Source: Pseudomonadota bacterium | Lineage (GTDB): Bacteria > Pseudomonadota > Gammaproteobacteria > Steroidobacterales > Steroidobacteraceae | Direction: 5' to 3' | DNA: 29,726 nucleotides | Assembly: GCA_021808195.1 (NCBI GenBank) | Contig: JAKBCE010000040.1 | Span: forward strand, 1 to 29,726 | Shown here: in pieces, positions 8,052-16,532 of the stretch | Layout of the letters: every line of letters starts with the position of its first letter | How positions within the stretch are numbered: the stretch's first letter is position 1 | The notes under the pieces: model-generated | Databases searched by the model: none | Seen by the model: only the letters and a program-made list of their open reading frames with translations | What the model was told of the DNA's origin: nothing | Made by a program: the position numbers and the translations under genes

Positions 8052-8810
8052 ATGACTCAAACGAATACCCGCATCGACGAGGCCAACCGGCGCCTCCAGG
8101 AGCGGCTGATGCATGTCTCGCGCCTCGCTGCGGTCGGTGAGATGGCCTCAGGCGTCGCGCACGAGCTCAATCAGCCGCTCGCCGCTGTCGCCAACTACGC
8201 TCAGGCCTGTGAGCGCCTGCTCGGCCTGCCCGACCCGGACCTCGAGGAGGTGCGCGATGCGCTGCGGCAGATCACCGCCCAGGCGGTGCGTGCCGGGGAC
8301 ATCATCAGCCGGCTGCGCGGTTTGACCCGCGCCCGCGAATCGCTCGGCGAACTCACCGACGTCAACTCACTGCTCCTCGAGCTGGCCGATCTGATCGAAT
8401 CCGATGCGCGCCTGCATGAGGCCACCTGCCGCTTCGAGCTCGGCAAGGGACTCGCACCGATCGCCCTCGACCGGGCACAGATCCAACAGGTGATCTTCAC
8501 GCTCGTGCGCAATGCGCTTGAGGCGCTCGATGACCGGCCGCCGGGCTCGCGCGAGGTAGTGGTCAGCACCGCACGCGCCCCGGACGGGGACGTGCTGATC
8601 GAAGTGCGCGACAACGGCCCGGGCATCTCCGCGCAGATCCTCGAGCGTCTGTTTGATCCGTTCTGCACGACCAAGCCGGCCGGAACGGGACTCGGACTGG
8701 CCAGCAGCCGCACCATCGCCCGCTCCCACGGCGGCACGCTCGAGCACCGCCCCAACACCCCCGCCGGCGCGTGCTTCGTGCTGCGCCTGCCGCCGCCGAC
8801 TCGACGCTGA
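8052..8810 (+). CDS. Soluble sensorless histidine kinase
   Basis: A two-component kinase core of 252 residues with all catalytic boxes: H box GVAHELNQPLAAV with His37, N box VRNALEAL (Asn154), G1 DNGPGI (187-192), F box LFDPFCTTK and G2 GTGLGL (211-216). The HELNQPL form of the H box places it with FixL/DctB-like kinases. It has no PAS, GAF or transmembrane segment; only about 25 helical residues precede the H box. No response regulator gene lies nearby, so it is an orphan, and its input probably comes through a partner protein. It may be co-transcribed with the XRE gene, although inverted repeats in the gap suggest separate control. No clear Shine-Dalgarno sequence precedes the ATG. Its substrate is unknown. 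It ends facing the copZ-like gene; the 126-nt gap between them holds nothing I recognise. Confidence 0.88.
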   Translation: MTQTNTRIDEANRRLQERLMHVSRLAAVGEMASGVAHELNQPLAAVANYAQACERLLGLPDPDLEEVRDALRQITAQAVRAGDIISRLRGLTRARESLGELTDVNSLLLELADLIESDARLHEATCRFELGKGLAPIALDRAQIQQVIFTLVRNALEALDDRPPGSREVVVSTARAPDGDVLIEVRDNGPGISAQILERLFDPFCTTKPAGTGLGLASSRTIARSHGGTLEHRPNTPAGACFVLRLPPPTRR

Positions 8811-8936
8811 TCTGGATAGCCGCGGCCGCGCCCGGAGCGGGCCGGCAAGGGAATTCCAAGTGCGCTCGTGCCGGCACGGAGGCCGCCGGTTGGGCGAGCC
8901 TGTGCGCCCAGCGGACCCGCAGCGCAAGAACTCCGT

Positions 8937-9158
8937 TCAGGTCTCGGGCTGGATCTGTGCCTGGTATCCCGGCGGTTCGAGCACGCTCACCAGCCGCGCC
9001 GGCTGCAGGCGCGCCGGATCGAACTGCACCCGTGCCTCGCCGCTCTCGAAGCTCACCTGCGCCGAGGCAACGCCCGGCTCGCGCTCGAGCAGCCGCTGGA
9101 TCGACTGCGCGCATCCGCCGCAATGCATCCCCTGGATCTTCAGTCGCACCGATTGCAT
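8937..9158 (-). CDS. copZ: Copper chaperone, CopZ-like heavy-metal-associated domain protein
   Basis: A 73-residue single HMA-domain protein with the metal-binding motif GMHCGGC (Cys13 and Cys16) near the N terminus and the expected beta-alpha-beta-beta-alpha-beta length. Such proteins carry Cu(I) in the cytosol to P-type ATPases. A matching Cu(I)-ATPase, copA, lies 1 kb away on the same strand. The ATG has AGGAG 10 nt upstream. The upstream region carries a near-perfect MerR-family metal promoter (9189-9220). The chain GMHCGGC differs slightly from the more usual GMTCxxC, but copper is still the most likely metal given the neighbours; the gene symbol is a functional analogy. Confidence 0.88.
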   Translation of the reverse strand: MQSVRLKIQGMHCGGCAQSIQRLLEREPGVASAQVSFESGEARVQFDPARLQPARLVSVLEPPGYQAQIQPET

Positions 9159-9188
9159 GTTCCGTTCGCTCCTGTGGGCCTGGCGAAC

Positions 9189-9220
9189 ACGATACGCCCT
9201 GGAGCGCACTCCAGGGTCAA
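9189..9220 (-). promoter_or_regulatory. MerR-family metal-responsive promoter of the copZ-like gene
   Basis: On the minus strand TTGACC (9215-9220) and TATCGT (9189-9194) are 20 bp apart, longer than a normal sigma70 spacer. The spacer region holds a perfect dyad, CCCTGGAG and CTCCAGGG with a 4-bp centre (9197-9216). An over-long spacer with a dyad is the hallmark of MerR-type activators (CueR, ZntR, PbrR), which untwist the promoter on binding metal. It closely resembles the known zntA promoter layout. Transcription would begin about 24 nt before the ATG. Confidence 0.85.
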
Positions 9221-9321
9221 GCCCCGAGCGGCGCACCGCCGCTTCACGTAAACTGCGCGCACGGTGCACCGCGCGCAATCGCAGCCCGGAGCGCCGTCCG
9301 AATCACATCGCCGGAGAATCC

Positions 9322-10149
9322 GTGCCCAACTTTCCCCGCAGCGCACCGCGCCTGGCGCGCCTCGTCGCGGTCGGCCTCGCCGCCGCGCTACTCGCCCCAA
9401 TGCCGCCCGGCCGTGCCGGCGCCGCCTCGGACCTGCCGCCACCGCCGCCGGCACTCGCCACGCTCATCCGCGCCGGCAAAGTCAAACTGCTCAGCCGCTT
9501 CCCCTCGGATGTGCCGGGACTCACCGGTTATGTGGTGCGCCTTCATGCGAGCACCGCCGTGGTCTACGGCTCGCACGGGTATCTGTTCACCGGCGAGCTG
9601 ATCTCGCCGCAGGGCGTCGACCTCGACAGCCTGTACCGCGCACGGTATGCGCCCGTCGACACGGCCGCCGTGATCGGTCGGCTCGAACACGCCGGACACC
9701 TGATCAGCGAAGGCGCCGCGCGCGCGCCACTGCTTTACGCGATCATCGATCCGAACTGCAGCTTCTGCTATCGGTTCTACCACATGGCCGAGCCGCTCAT
9801 TGGCGCCGGTCGACTGCAGGTGCGCTGGGTGCTGGTCGGCTTCCTCGAGCGCACCAGCCAGGCGCGCGCCGCGGCGATCCTGGCCGCGGCTCACCCGGCG
9901 CAGGCGCTGCGCATCGATGAGGACCGATTCGATGTCGCGCGCGAACACGGCGGCATCGCGCCGGCGCGTCAGATCGGCCCGGCCATCCTGCAGGTATTGA
10001 AAACCCACCTCGATGCGATGAGCGATCTTGGCGGCAATGGCACCCCGACGCTCCTGTACCGCGCCCCGCAGGGAGCTTGGCAGACCCAGGTCGGTCTGCC
10101 CACCCAACGCTGGCTCGACGCGTACGCGCAACCGACCGCTCGGCGCTGA
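9322..10149 (+). CDS. Periplasmic DsbG/DsbC-like thiol:disulfide interchange protein
   Basis: The 275-residue protein has an N-terminal signal peptide (two Arg, then LVAVGLAAALLA, cleavage near AGA-AS at about 35), a small dimerisation-like domain (50-105) and a thioredoxin fold with CSFC (Cys146, Cys149) and the cis-proline loop GNGTP (Pro242). This order and length fit the DsbG/DsbC family of periplasmic disulfide isomerases and reductases. The GTG start has CGGAGA 5-6 nt upstream; the longer open frame upstream is a shadow. It stands between two copper genes and near the oxidase operon, and may keep copper-binding cysteines, such as those of the CuA site in CoxB, reduced; that is inference. 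It ends 11 nt from the convergent copA stop. Confidence 0.88.
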   Translation: MPNFPRSAPRLARLVAVGLAAALLAPMPPGRAGAASDLPPPPPALATLIRAGKVKLLSRFPSDVPGLTGYVVRLHASTAVVYGSHGYLFTGELISPQGVDLDSLYRARYAPVDTAAVIGRLEHAGHLISEGAARAPLLYAIIDPNCSFCYRFYHMAEPLIGAGRLQVRWVLVGFLERTSQARAAAILAAAHPAQALRIDEDRFDVAREHGGIAPARQIGPAILQVLKTHLDAMSDLGGNGTPTLLYRAPQGAWQTQVGLPTQRWLDAYAQPTARR

Positions 10150-10160
10150 GGCAGCAGCAG

Positions 10161-12560
10161 CTACGGTCGAGCGGCTGAGGGCCGCCAACGGCGCAGCAGC
10201 AACGCGTTCGACACGACGCTCACCGAGGACAGTGCCATGGCCGCGCCGGCGAGCATGGGATTGAGCAGCCCGAAAGCGGCCACCGGCAGTCCGATCACGT
10301 TGTAGAGGAACGCCCAGAGCAGCCCCTGGCGGATCTTGCGGTAAGTCGCTCGGCTGACGGCGATGGCGTCGGCGACCAGGCGCGGATCGCCACGCATCAG
10401 TGTGATCGCGGCCGTCTCGAGCGCCGCATCCGCGCCTGTCCCCATGGCCATGCCCACATCGGCCGCAGCGAGCGCCGGGGCATCGTTGATGCCGTCCCCG
10501 ACCATCCCTACCCGGTGTCCGGCGGCCTGTAGCCGGCGCAGCTGCTCGACCTTCTCGGCCGGACGGACCTCGCTCAGTACGCGCTCGATGCCGAGCGCGG
10601 CGGCCACCGGCGCCGCCGCGCCGGCATGATCCCCCGTGAGCAGCACGATCTCAACGCCCAGCGCACGCAGCGTGCGCACCGCCGCTGCGGCGGCCGGCTG
10701 GATCGGGTCGGCGCAGGCAATCAGCCCGAGGCGGCGCGCGGTGCCGGTGAGCTCGGCAACCCACATCACCGTGCGTCCCTGGCGCTCCCACTCGCTCGCC
10801 GCCGCTTCGCCCGAATCGATCGGCACGCCGAGCGCGCGCATCAACGAGCGGTTGCCGACAGCCAGGCGCCGCCCGGCCAGGCGCGCGACCAGGCCTTCGC
10901 CGGGGCGTGCCTGAAATTCCTCGAGCGCCGGCAAGGCGAGACCGTCGCTCTGCGCGCGCGCGAGCACCGCGCGCGCGAGCGGGTGCTCGCTGCCGCTCTG
11001 CGCCGCCGCGGTGAGCGCGAGCAGCTCGCGCTCGGGGATTTCCTCGGCCCGCACCGCAACCACCGCGGGTCGGCCGGCGGTCAGCGTGCCGGTTTTGTCG
11101 AACACCACCGTATCGAGCCGATGAGCCTGCTCGAGGGCCTCGGCGTCACGGATCAAGATGCCGGCCCGGGCCGCAGCGCCCGTGCCGACCATCAGCGCGG
11201 TGGGCGTGGCGAGTCCGAGTGCGCACGGACAGGCGATCACGAGCACCGAGACCGCAGCGATCAGCCCGCCGCCGAAATTTCCGGCCGCAAGCCACCAGCC
11301 GAGCCAGGTCAGCAGGGCGACCCCGAGCACCACCGGCACGAACACCCCGGCAACCCGATCGACCAGGCGCTGCACCGGCGGTTTGCGCGCCTGGGCGCCC
11401 TCGACGAGCGCAATGATGCGCGCCAGCACCGAATGCTCGGCCGTGGCGCGCGTCTCGATGCGCAGCAGCCCACTGCCGTTGATCGCCCCGCCGCTCACCG
11501 CATCACCCACCGTGCGGCTGACCGGCAGACTCTCCCCAGTGAGCAGGCTCTCATCGAGCTCGCTCGTGCCGCTGCGCACGATGCCGTCGAGCGGCACCCG
11601 CTCCCCCGGACGCACCACCACCAGGTCGCCGACCGCCACCGCTTCGATCGGGATCTCGACCTCCCCGCTCTGGCGTAGCACGCGTGCGCGTTGCGGGCGC
11701 AGCGACATCAGCGCACGAATCGCCGCGGTGGTGGCACGTTTGGCGCGCGCCTCGAGCCACTTGCCCGCGCTCACCAGCGTGATCACCATCGCCGCAGAAT
11801 CGAAGTACAGCGGCGGGTGCGGGCGACTCAGCAGCAACCACAGACTGTAGAAATAGGCCGCGGAGGTGCCGAGCGCGACCAGCACGTCCATGTTGCCCAC
11901 CCCGGCGCGCAACGCCCGCCACGCTCCCCGGTAAAAGCGGGCCCCGATCGGACCTTGTACCGCGGTGGCGAGCGCGAACTGCAGCCACGGTGCCAGCGCG
12001 ACGCCCAGCATCGGCAGCAGCAGCGGGGCGCTGAGCAGCGCCGCCAGGGCAAGGCGCGCATTCTCACGGCGAAAGCGCCCGGCCTGCTGCGCCTCGAGGC
12101 GCGCCTCGTGCGCCGCATCGTCGATGGGCTGCGCCTCGTAGCCGGCACGCTGCACCGCCGAGCACAGCGCCGCGACGGGCGAGCTCGCCCCGAGACTGCG
12201 TACCGTGGCACGCTCGGTCGCGAGGTTGACCGTCGCCTCGAGCACACCCGGCACTGCGCGCAGTGCGCGCTCCACCCGCAGCGCGCAAGTGGCGCAGGTC
12301 ATGCCCGAGACGGCCAGCTCCCGGCTCTGCTCGGGTACCTCGTAGCCGGCGGCGCGCACCGTTTCGGCCAGCTGGGCGGTACTGACCTGTGCGGCATCGA
12401 AATGCACCTCGGCCCGCTCGCTCGCCAGGTTCACCGTCGCGCGCACCGAGGGCAGAGCGTTCAGCACGCGCTCGACGCGCGAGACGCAGCTCGCGCAGGT
12501 CATGCCCTCGATCGGCAGGCTCAGCGGATCAGTGCCCATCTGGGCGGCGGGAACGGCCAC
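10161..12560 (-). CDS. copA: Cu(I)-exporting P1B-type ATPase
   Basis: An inner-membrane pump that expels Cu(I) using ATP. In order: two HMA domains (CASC with Cys22/Cys25; CATC with Cys89/Cys92), a membrane block, actuator TGES (341-344), the copper-site CPC (444-446), phosphorylation motif DKTGTLT (Asp488), His526 in SEHP, the hinge GDGINDAP (688-695), and C-terminal membrane signatures LYNVIGLP and [11 protein letters not shown], which mark Cu(I) rather than Zn or Cd pumps. The length of 799 is typical. The start is GTG 12560, with AAGGAG 6 nt upstream. Because the gene sits beside an oxidase operon it could supply copper for CoxA/CoxB assembly (FixI/CtpA-like role), but the metal promoter at 12609-12640 favours detoxification. 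Confidence 0.96.
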   Translation of the reverse strand: MAVPAAQMGTDPLSLPIEGMTCASCVSRVERVLNALPSVRATVNLASERAEVHFDAAQVSTAQLAETVRAAGYEVPEQSRELAVSGMTCATCALRVERALRAVPGVLEATVNLATERATVRSLGASSPVAALCSAVQRAGYEAQPIDDAAHEARLEAQQAGRFRRENARLALAALLSAPLLLPMLGVALAPWLQFALATAVQGPIGARFYRGAWRALRAGVGNMDVLVALGTSAAYFYSLWLLLSRPHPPLYFDSAAMVITLVSAGKWLEARAKRATTAAIRALMSLRPQRARVLRQSGEVEIPIEAVAVGDLVVVRPGERVPLDGIVRSGTSELDESLLTGESLPVSRTVGDAVSGGAINGSGLLRIETRATAEHSVLARIIALVEGAQARKPPVQRLVDRVAGVFVPVVLGVALLTWLGWWLAAGNFGGGLIAAVSVLVIACPCALGLATPTALMVGTGAAARAGILIRDAEALEQAHRLDTVVFDKTGTLTAGRPAVVAVRAEEIPERELLALTAAAQSGSEHPLARAVLARAQSDGLALPALEEFQARPGEGLVARLAGRRLAVGNRSLMRALGVPIDSGEAAASEWERQGRTVMWVAELTGTARRLGLIACADPIQPAAAAAVRTLRALGVEIVLLTGDHAGAAAPVAAALGIERVLSEVRPAEKVEQLRRLQAAGHRVGMVGDGINDAPALAAADVGMAMGTGADAALETAAITLMRGDPRLVADAIAVSRATYRKIRQGLLWAFLYNVIGLPVAAFGLLNPMLAGAAMALSSVSVVSNALLLRRWRPSAARP

Positions 12561-12608
12561 ATCCAGCTCCTTCGGCGCAACGTCCGGCCGCAGCGCCGGA
12601 CGGGGCTC

Positions 12609-12640
12609 ATCCTAGCCCCTGGAGTCCGGTCCCGAGTCAA
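12609..12640 (-). promoter_or_regulatory. MerR-family (CueR-like) promoter of copA
   Basis: On the minus strand TTGACT (12635-12640) and TAGGAT (12609-12614) are separated by 20 bp. The spacer contains an imperfect dyad, GGA and TCC with flanking matches, and the right half CTCCAGGG is identical to that in the copZ-like promoter at 9189-9220. The start would be about 40 nt before the copA GTG. No MerR-family gene is present in the window. Confidence 0.72.
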
Positions 12641-12670
12641 GCCGACCGGCCGCGGCGCGCCAGAGGGGCC

Positions 12671-12710
12671 GTTGACGCTGCGTTGACGGTGCTCTGTTGG
12701 ACTAGGTCCA
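12671..12710. promoter_or_regulatory. Direct repeats and palindrome before coxB
   Basis: GTTGACG occurs twice (12671-12677 and 12682-12688), 11 bp apart and so on the same face of the helix. It is followed by TGGAC, TAG, GTCCA (12698-12710), a perfect 5-bp inverted repeat. The TTGACG could be a -35 element, but no good -10 lies at the right distance. The arrangement suggests a regulated oxidase promoter in the 182-bp gap shared with copA. Confidence 0.45.
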
Positions 12711-12742
12711 CGATCGGATATTTCCTCAGGGGCGGCGACGAT

Positions 12743-13960
12743 ATGTCGGGGGAAAAAATCCTGCAGCTCGGGCTGCTCGGCTTGGCGGGCGCGGTGAGTC
12801 GGGTACGACCGGCTGCGGCACGGGCGTTCTACAACTTTCAGACCCCGGTCACCCCGATCGCCCGCGATGTGCTGTTCATCCACGATCTGTTCCTGGTCAT
12901 CATCGTCATCCTGTTCCTGGTCGGCACCGGGGCGCTGCTTTATTCCGTGTTCGCGCACAGCCGTCGCCGGCACACCCAGGCGGCCACCTTCACCCAGCCG
13001 CACGGGCGCAAGCAGTGGCTGTGGGCGAGTACGCCGTTCGTGGCACTGCTCATCATCGATTACCTCATTCTCGGCATCCCGGCGCTGCACTCGATCTGGG
13101 CGCTCGCCGACACCGCCGATGCGCAGATGACCGTGCAGGTGACCGCCCATCAGTGGCACTGGCAATATCAGTACCCCGCCTACGGCATCGGCTTCAGCAG
13201 CGATCTGTCGACGCCGCAGCAACAGATCGAGAATCAGGCACCGAAGAACCGGCACTTCCTGCTCCAGGTCGATCACCCGCTCGTGCTGCCCACGCACGAG
13301 AAAATTCGACTCATGCTCGCCTCGAGCGACGTGATCCACGCCTTCTGGGTGCCCGCCTTCGGCATCAAGCAGGACGTCGTGCCGGGCTATCTGCGCAAGA
13401 CCTGGGTGCAGATCGACAAGCCCGGGGTATACCGCGGCCAATGCGCCGAGCTCTGCGGCGTCGGCCATGCCTTCATGCCGATCGTGCTGCGCGCCGTGAG
13501 CCCGGCACAGTTCCAACAGTGGGTCACGCGCGAGCGTGCGCGCGAGGCGGCCGTCGCGGCCACCGCGAGCGCCACTTACAGCGAGACTGAGTTGCTCGCC
13601 CGGGGCAGGCACGTCTTTCAGACCATCTGCGCGGCCTGCCATCAGTTGAACGGCCTCGGTGTGCCGGGCGCATTTCCGCCCATCGCCGCCGGGCACCCCT
13701 TCGCCGCGAGCGCCCCGATGATCGCCGCGCTGCGTGCGCGCGGCTTTTACCGCCAGGGCCAGATCGTCGAGGGTCCGCTCGTCGATCACATCCGCATCGT
13801 GCTGCACGGCATCCCCGGCACCCCCATGCCCGCGTTCGCCGCGCAGCTCTCGGCCGCCGACATCGCCGCGGTCATCACCTACGAGCGCAACGACTTCGGC
13901 AACCACACCGGCGATGTGATCGAGCCGGCGCAGGTTGCGGCCCTCGAGGACGGGCACTGA
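12743..13960 (+). CDS. coxB: Cytochrome c oxidase subunit II with fused cytochrome c (caa3 type)
   Basis: Subunit II receives electrons at the CuA centre. The 405-residue protein has an N-terminal hydrophobic stretch, two membrane segments (about 45-70 and 95-120), the cupredoxin domain with CuA ligands His199, Cys234, Glu236, Cys238, His242 and Met245, then a C-terminal cytochrome c domain with haem motif CAACH (296-300) and axial Met362 in GTPMPAF. The fusion identifies a caa3-type oxidase using an attached cytochrome c. The ATG at 12743 has AGGGG about 10 nt upstream; the frame runs further up only as the antisense of copA. It is first in coxB-coxA-coxC-ctaG. Confidence 0.95.
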   Translation: MSGEKILQLGLLGLAGAVSRVRPAAARAFYNFQTPVTPIARDVLFIHDLFLVIIVILFLVGTGALLYSVFAHSRRRHTQAATFTQPHGRKQWLWASTPFVALLIIDYLILGIPALHSIWALADTADAQMTVQVTAHQWHWQYQYPAYGIGFSSDLSTPQQQIENQAPKNRHFLLQVDHPLVLPTHEKIRLMLASSDVIHAFWVPAFGIKQDVVPGYLRKTWVQIDKPGVYRGQCAELCGVGHAFMPIVLRAVSPAQFQQWVTRERAREAAVAATASATYSETELLARGRHVFQTICAACHQLNGLGVPGAFPPIAAGHPFAASAPMIAALRARGFYRQGQIVEGPLVDHIRIVLHGIPGTPMPAFAAQLSAADIAAVITYERNDFGNHTGDVIEPAQVAALEDGH

Positions 13961-13994
13961 GGCGGCGCACCGATCCCCTGCCCTGGAGAGTCGC

Positions 13995-15605
13995 ATGAGC
14001 GCAGTGAACCCGGCGATCGAGCAGCTTCACGAGCCACACCACGAGGCCCCGCCGCGCGGCATCACGCGCTGGCTGTACGCCACCAATCACAAGGACATCG
14101 GCGTGATGTACCTGGTGTTCGGTGTGTCGATGTTCTTCCTCGGCGGGCTGCTCGCGGAGCTGATCCGCTCGGAGCTGCTCACCCCGACCATGCGCGTGCT
14201 CTCGCCCGAGGCGTACAACCAGGTGATCACCATCCATGGGCTGGTGATGGTGTTCGCCGCGGTCATGCCGATCACCACCGGGTTTGCCAACTACCTCATT
14301 CCGCTGATGATCGGGGCGCCGGACATGGCGCTGCCGCGCCTGAACAACTGGGGGTTCTGGCTGCTGCCGGCCGCTGCCATTCTGCTCGTGCTGCCCTGGG
14401 GCCTGAAGCTGATCGGCATCGGCACCGGCACACTCGATACCGGCTGGACCATGTACGCACCGCTGTCGCTGCAGGCCGGGCCCGGGGCGGACTTCGCGTT
14501 CGTCGCGGTGCTGCTGCTCGGTCTGTCCTCCACCATGGCCTCGATCAACATCCTGGTCACCATCGCACAGCAGCGCGCTGCGGGCATGAGCTGGCTGAAG
14601 CTGCCGGTGTTCGTGTGGAGCTGGGTGGTGACCGCGCTGCTGCTGATTGCGGTGTTTCCGGCGCTGATGGCCGGGTGCATCATGCAGATCGCCGACCGGC
14701 ACTTCGGCACGCATTTCTTCAGCGCCGCCGGCGGTGGCGATCCGGTGCTCTGGGAGCACATCTTCTGGTTCTTCGGCCATCCAGAGGTGTACATCCTGCT
14801 GCTGCCGACGACCGGCATCCTGCCGCACATTCTCGCCACCTTCGCCCGCAAGCCGATGTATGGCTACAAGGCGCAGGTCTACTCCTTCGTCGCCATCGGC
14901 GTGATGTCGATCATCGTGTGGGCGCATCACATGTTCACCTCGGGGCTGCCCACGGGCGTCGAGATCTATTTCATGCTCTCGACCATGGCCATCTCCATCC
15001 CGGTGGCGGTGCTGTTCTTCTGCTGGTTCGGCACCATCTGGCGCGGCTCGATGACGTTCGAGACGCCGATGCTGTTTGCGCTCGGCTACATCGTGCTGTT
15101 CGGCATCGGCGGGCTGACCGGGCTGGTGCTCTCGGACGCCGCGGCGGATCAGCAGTATCACAACACGTATTTCCTGGTCGCACACTTCCACTACGCGCTG
15201 TTCGGCGGCCCGATCATGGGCATCTTCGCCGCTCTGTACTACTACCTGCCGAAGATGACCGGGCGGATGTACTCCGAGACCCTCGGCCGCTGGCACTTCT
15301 GGCTGACTCTGATCACCTTCAACGTGGTGTTCATGCCGCAGTTCCTGCTCGGCATCGCCGGCATGCCGCGGCGCATACCGGACTACGCTCTGCAGTTCGC
15401 ACCGCTCAACATGGTCTCGAGCATCGGCGCATTCGCCCTCGGGGCGACCCAACTGCTGTTTCTCTACAACCTCGCGCGCACGGTGTTCACCACCGCGGGC
15501 GAGGCGGCCAGTGCACGCGTGTGGGAGGGCTCGAGCGGGCTGGAGTTCACGCTGCCTTCCCCGCCCCCGTTTCACACCTTCGTGACGCCACCGGTCATCG
15601 AGTGA
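13995..15605 (+). CDS. coxA: Cytochrome c oxidase subunit I
   Basis: The catalytic haem-copper subunit, with 12 expected membrane helices. The 536-residue protein carries the haem a ligand His81 (TIHGLVM), Glu264 with CuB ligand His262 and cross-linked Tyr266 (GHPEVY), CuB ligands His311 and His312 (AHHMFTSG), and haem ligands His397 (a3) and His399 (a) in AHFHYALFG. D-channel residues Asp110 and Asn117 (IGAPDMALPRLNN) are present, making it an A-type haem-copper oxidase. The ATG at 13995 has GGAGAG 5-6 nt upstream. It lies 34 nt after coxB and 9 nt before coxC. Confidence 0.97.
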   Translation: MSAVNPAIEQLHEPHHEAPPRGITRWLYATNHKDIGVMYLVFGVSMFFLGGLLAELIRSELLTPTMRVLSPEAYNQVITIHGLVMVFAAVMPITTGFANYLIPLMIGAPDMALPRLNNWGFWLLPAAAILLVLPWGLKLIGIGTGTLDTGWTMYAPLSLQAGPGADFAFVAVLLLGLSSTMASINILVTIAQQRAAGMSWLKLPVFVWSWVVTALLLIAVFPALMAGCIMQIADRHFGTHFFSAAGGGDPVLWEHIFWFFGHPEVYILLLPTTGILPHILATFARKPMYGYKAQVYSFVAIGVMSIIVWAHHMFTSGLPTGVEIYFMLSTMAISIPVAVLFFCWFGTIWRGSMTFETPMLFALGYIVLFGIGGLTGLVLSDAAADQQYHNTYFLVAHFHYALFGGPIMGIFAALYYYLPKMTGRMYSETLGRWHFWLTLITFNVVFMPQFLLGIAGMPRRIPDYALQFAPLNMVSSIGAFALGATQLLFLYNLARTVFTTAGEAASARVWEGSSGLEFTLPSPPPFHTFVTPPVIE

Positions 15606-15614
15606 GGAGCTGCC

Positions 15615-16490
15615 GTGAACGCCGTGACCGAACCGCACCATCCCTACTACATTCCCCGGCCGAGCCCCTACCCGATCGTCCTCTCCGCGGCGCTGTTTCT
15701 GCTCGGACTGGGTGCGGCGCTGCGCGTGAACGGGCTTCTCGCCGGCGGCTGGGCGCTCGGCCTCGGCGCGCTGCTGTTGGCCTATGTGCTGTTTCGCTGG
15801 TTCAACGCGGTGATCGGCGAGAGCCGCGCGGGACTCTACGGCGCGCAGGAGGAGCGCGCGTTTCGCTGGGGGATGCTCTGGTTCATCACCTCCGAGGTGG
15901 TGTTCTTCGCGAGTCTGTTCGGGGTGCTCTTCTACGAGCGCAACATCGCGGTGCCTTGGCTCGCCTCATTCAATGCCGCGCACAGCTCGTGGGCGCCGTT
16001 CTCGCCCTGGCCACACTTCACGGCCCACTGGCCGAACAGCGGCCCGGCCGGCGCGCGCTTTCAGGTGGTTGATCCCTGGGGCATCCCGGCCCTGAACACG
16101 CTGCTGCTGCTCAGCTCTGGCGTGACGGTCACCTGGGCGCATGCCGGACTGCGCGCCGGACGGCGCACGCAGCTCAAGGCCGGACTGCTTCTCACCATTG
16201 CACTCGGCCTCACTTTCCTCGGCTTTCAGGTGCGCGAATTCACCGAGGCGTACCGGCAACTCGGGCTCACGCTGCACTCCGGGGTGTACGGGGCGACGTT
16301 CTTCATTCTCACCGGCTTTCACGGCCTGCACGTGAGCATCGGGGCGATCATGCTCTTGGCCATCCTCGCGCGCGCGTGGCGGGGGGAGTTCACCCCGGAG
16401 CATCATTTCGCGTTCGAGGCGGTGAGTTGGTACTGGCACTTCGTCGATGTAGTCTGGCTGGCGCTGTTCGTATTCGTCTACTGGCTGTAG
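15615..16490 (+). CDS. coxC: Cytochrome c oxidase subunit III
   Basis: Subunit III stabilises the proton uptake side of subunit I. The 291-residue protein has seven predicted membrane helices and the conserved late segments TGFHGLHVSIGAIML and SWYWHFVDVVWLALF. It begins with GTG 15615, with GAGGAG 5 nt upstream, and is closely coupled to coxA. Unlike many aa3 operons, no Cox11-type ctaG separates subunits I and III here. Confidence 0.95.
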   Translation: MNAVTEPHHPYYIPRPSPYPIVLSAALFLLGLGAALRVNGLLAGGWALGLGALLLAYVLFRWFNAVIGESRAGLYGAQEERAFRWGMLWFITSEVVFFASLFGVLFYERNIAVPWLASFNAAHSSWAPFSPWPHFTAHWPNSGPAGARFQVVDPWGIPALNTLLLLSSGVTVTWAHAGLRAGRRTQLKAGLLLTIALGLTFLGFQVREFTEAYRQLGLTLHSGVYGATFFILTGFHGLHVSIGAIMLLAILARAWRGEFTPEHHFAFEAVSWYWHFVDVVWLALFVFVYWL

Positions 16491-16532
16491 CGTGCCCGGC
16501 GCCGCCCTCGCCTTGCGCAGCCCTCGGTCGCC

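Noticed and set aside
8653..9321. Upstream extension of the DsbG-like frame
   Set aside because: It is out-of-frame translation of the kinase and antisense of the copZ-like gene; GTG 9322 has a ribosome site and begins a signal peptide.
10961..10992. GC-alternating direct repeat inside copA
   Set aside because: It encodes the ordinary [10 protein letters not shown] stretch after the SEHP motif and reflects codon bias, not a repeat element.
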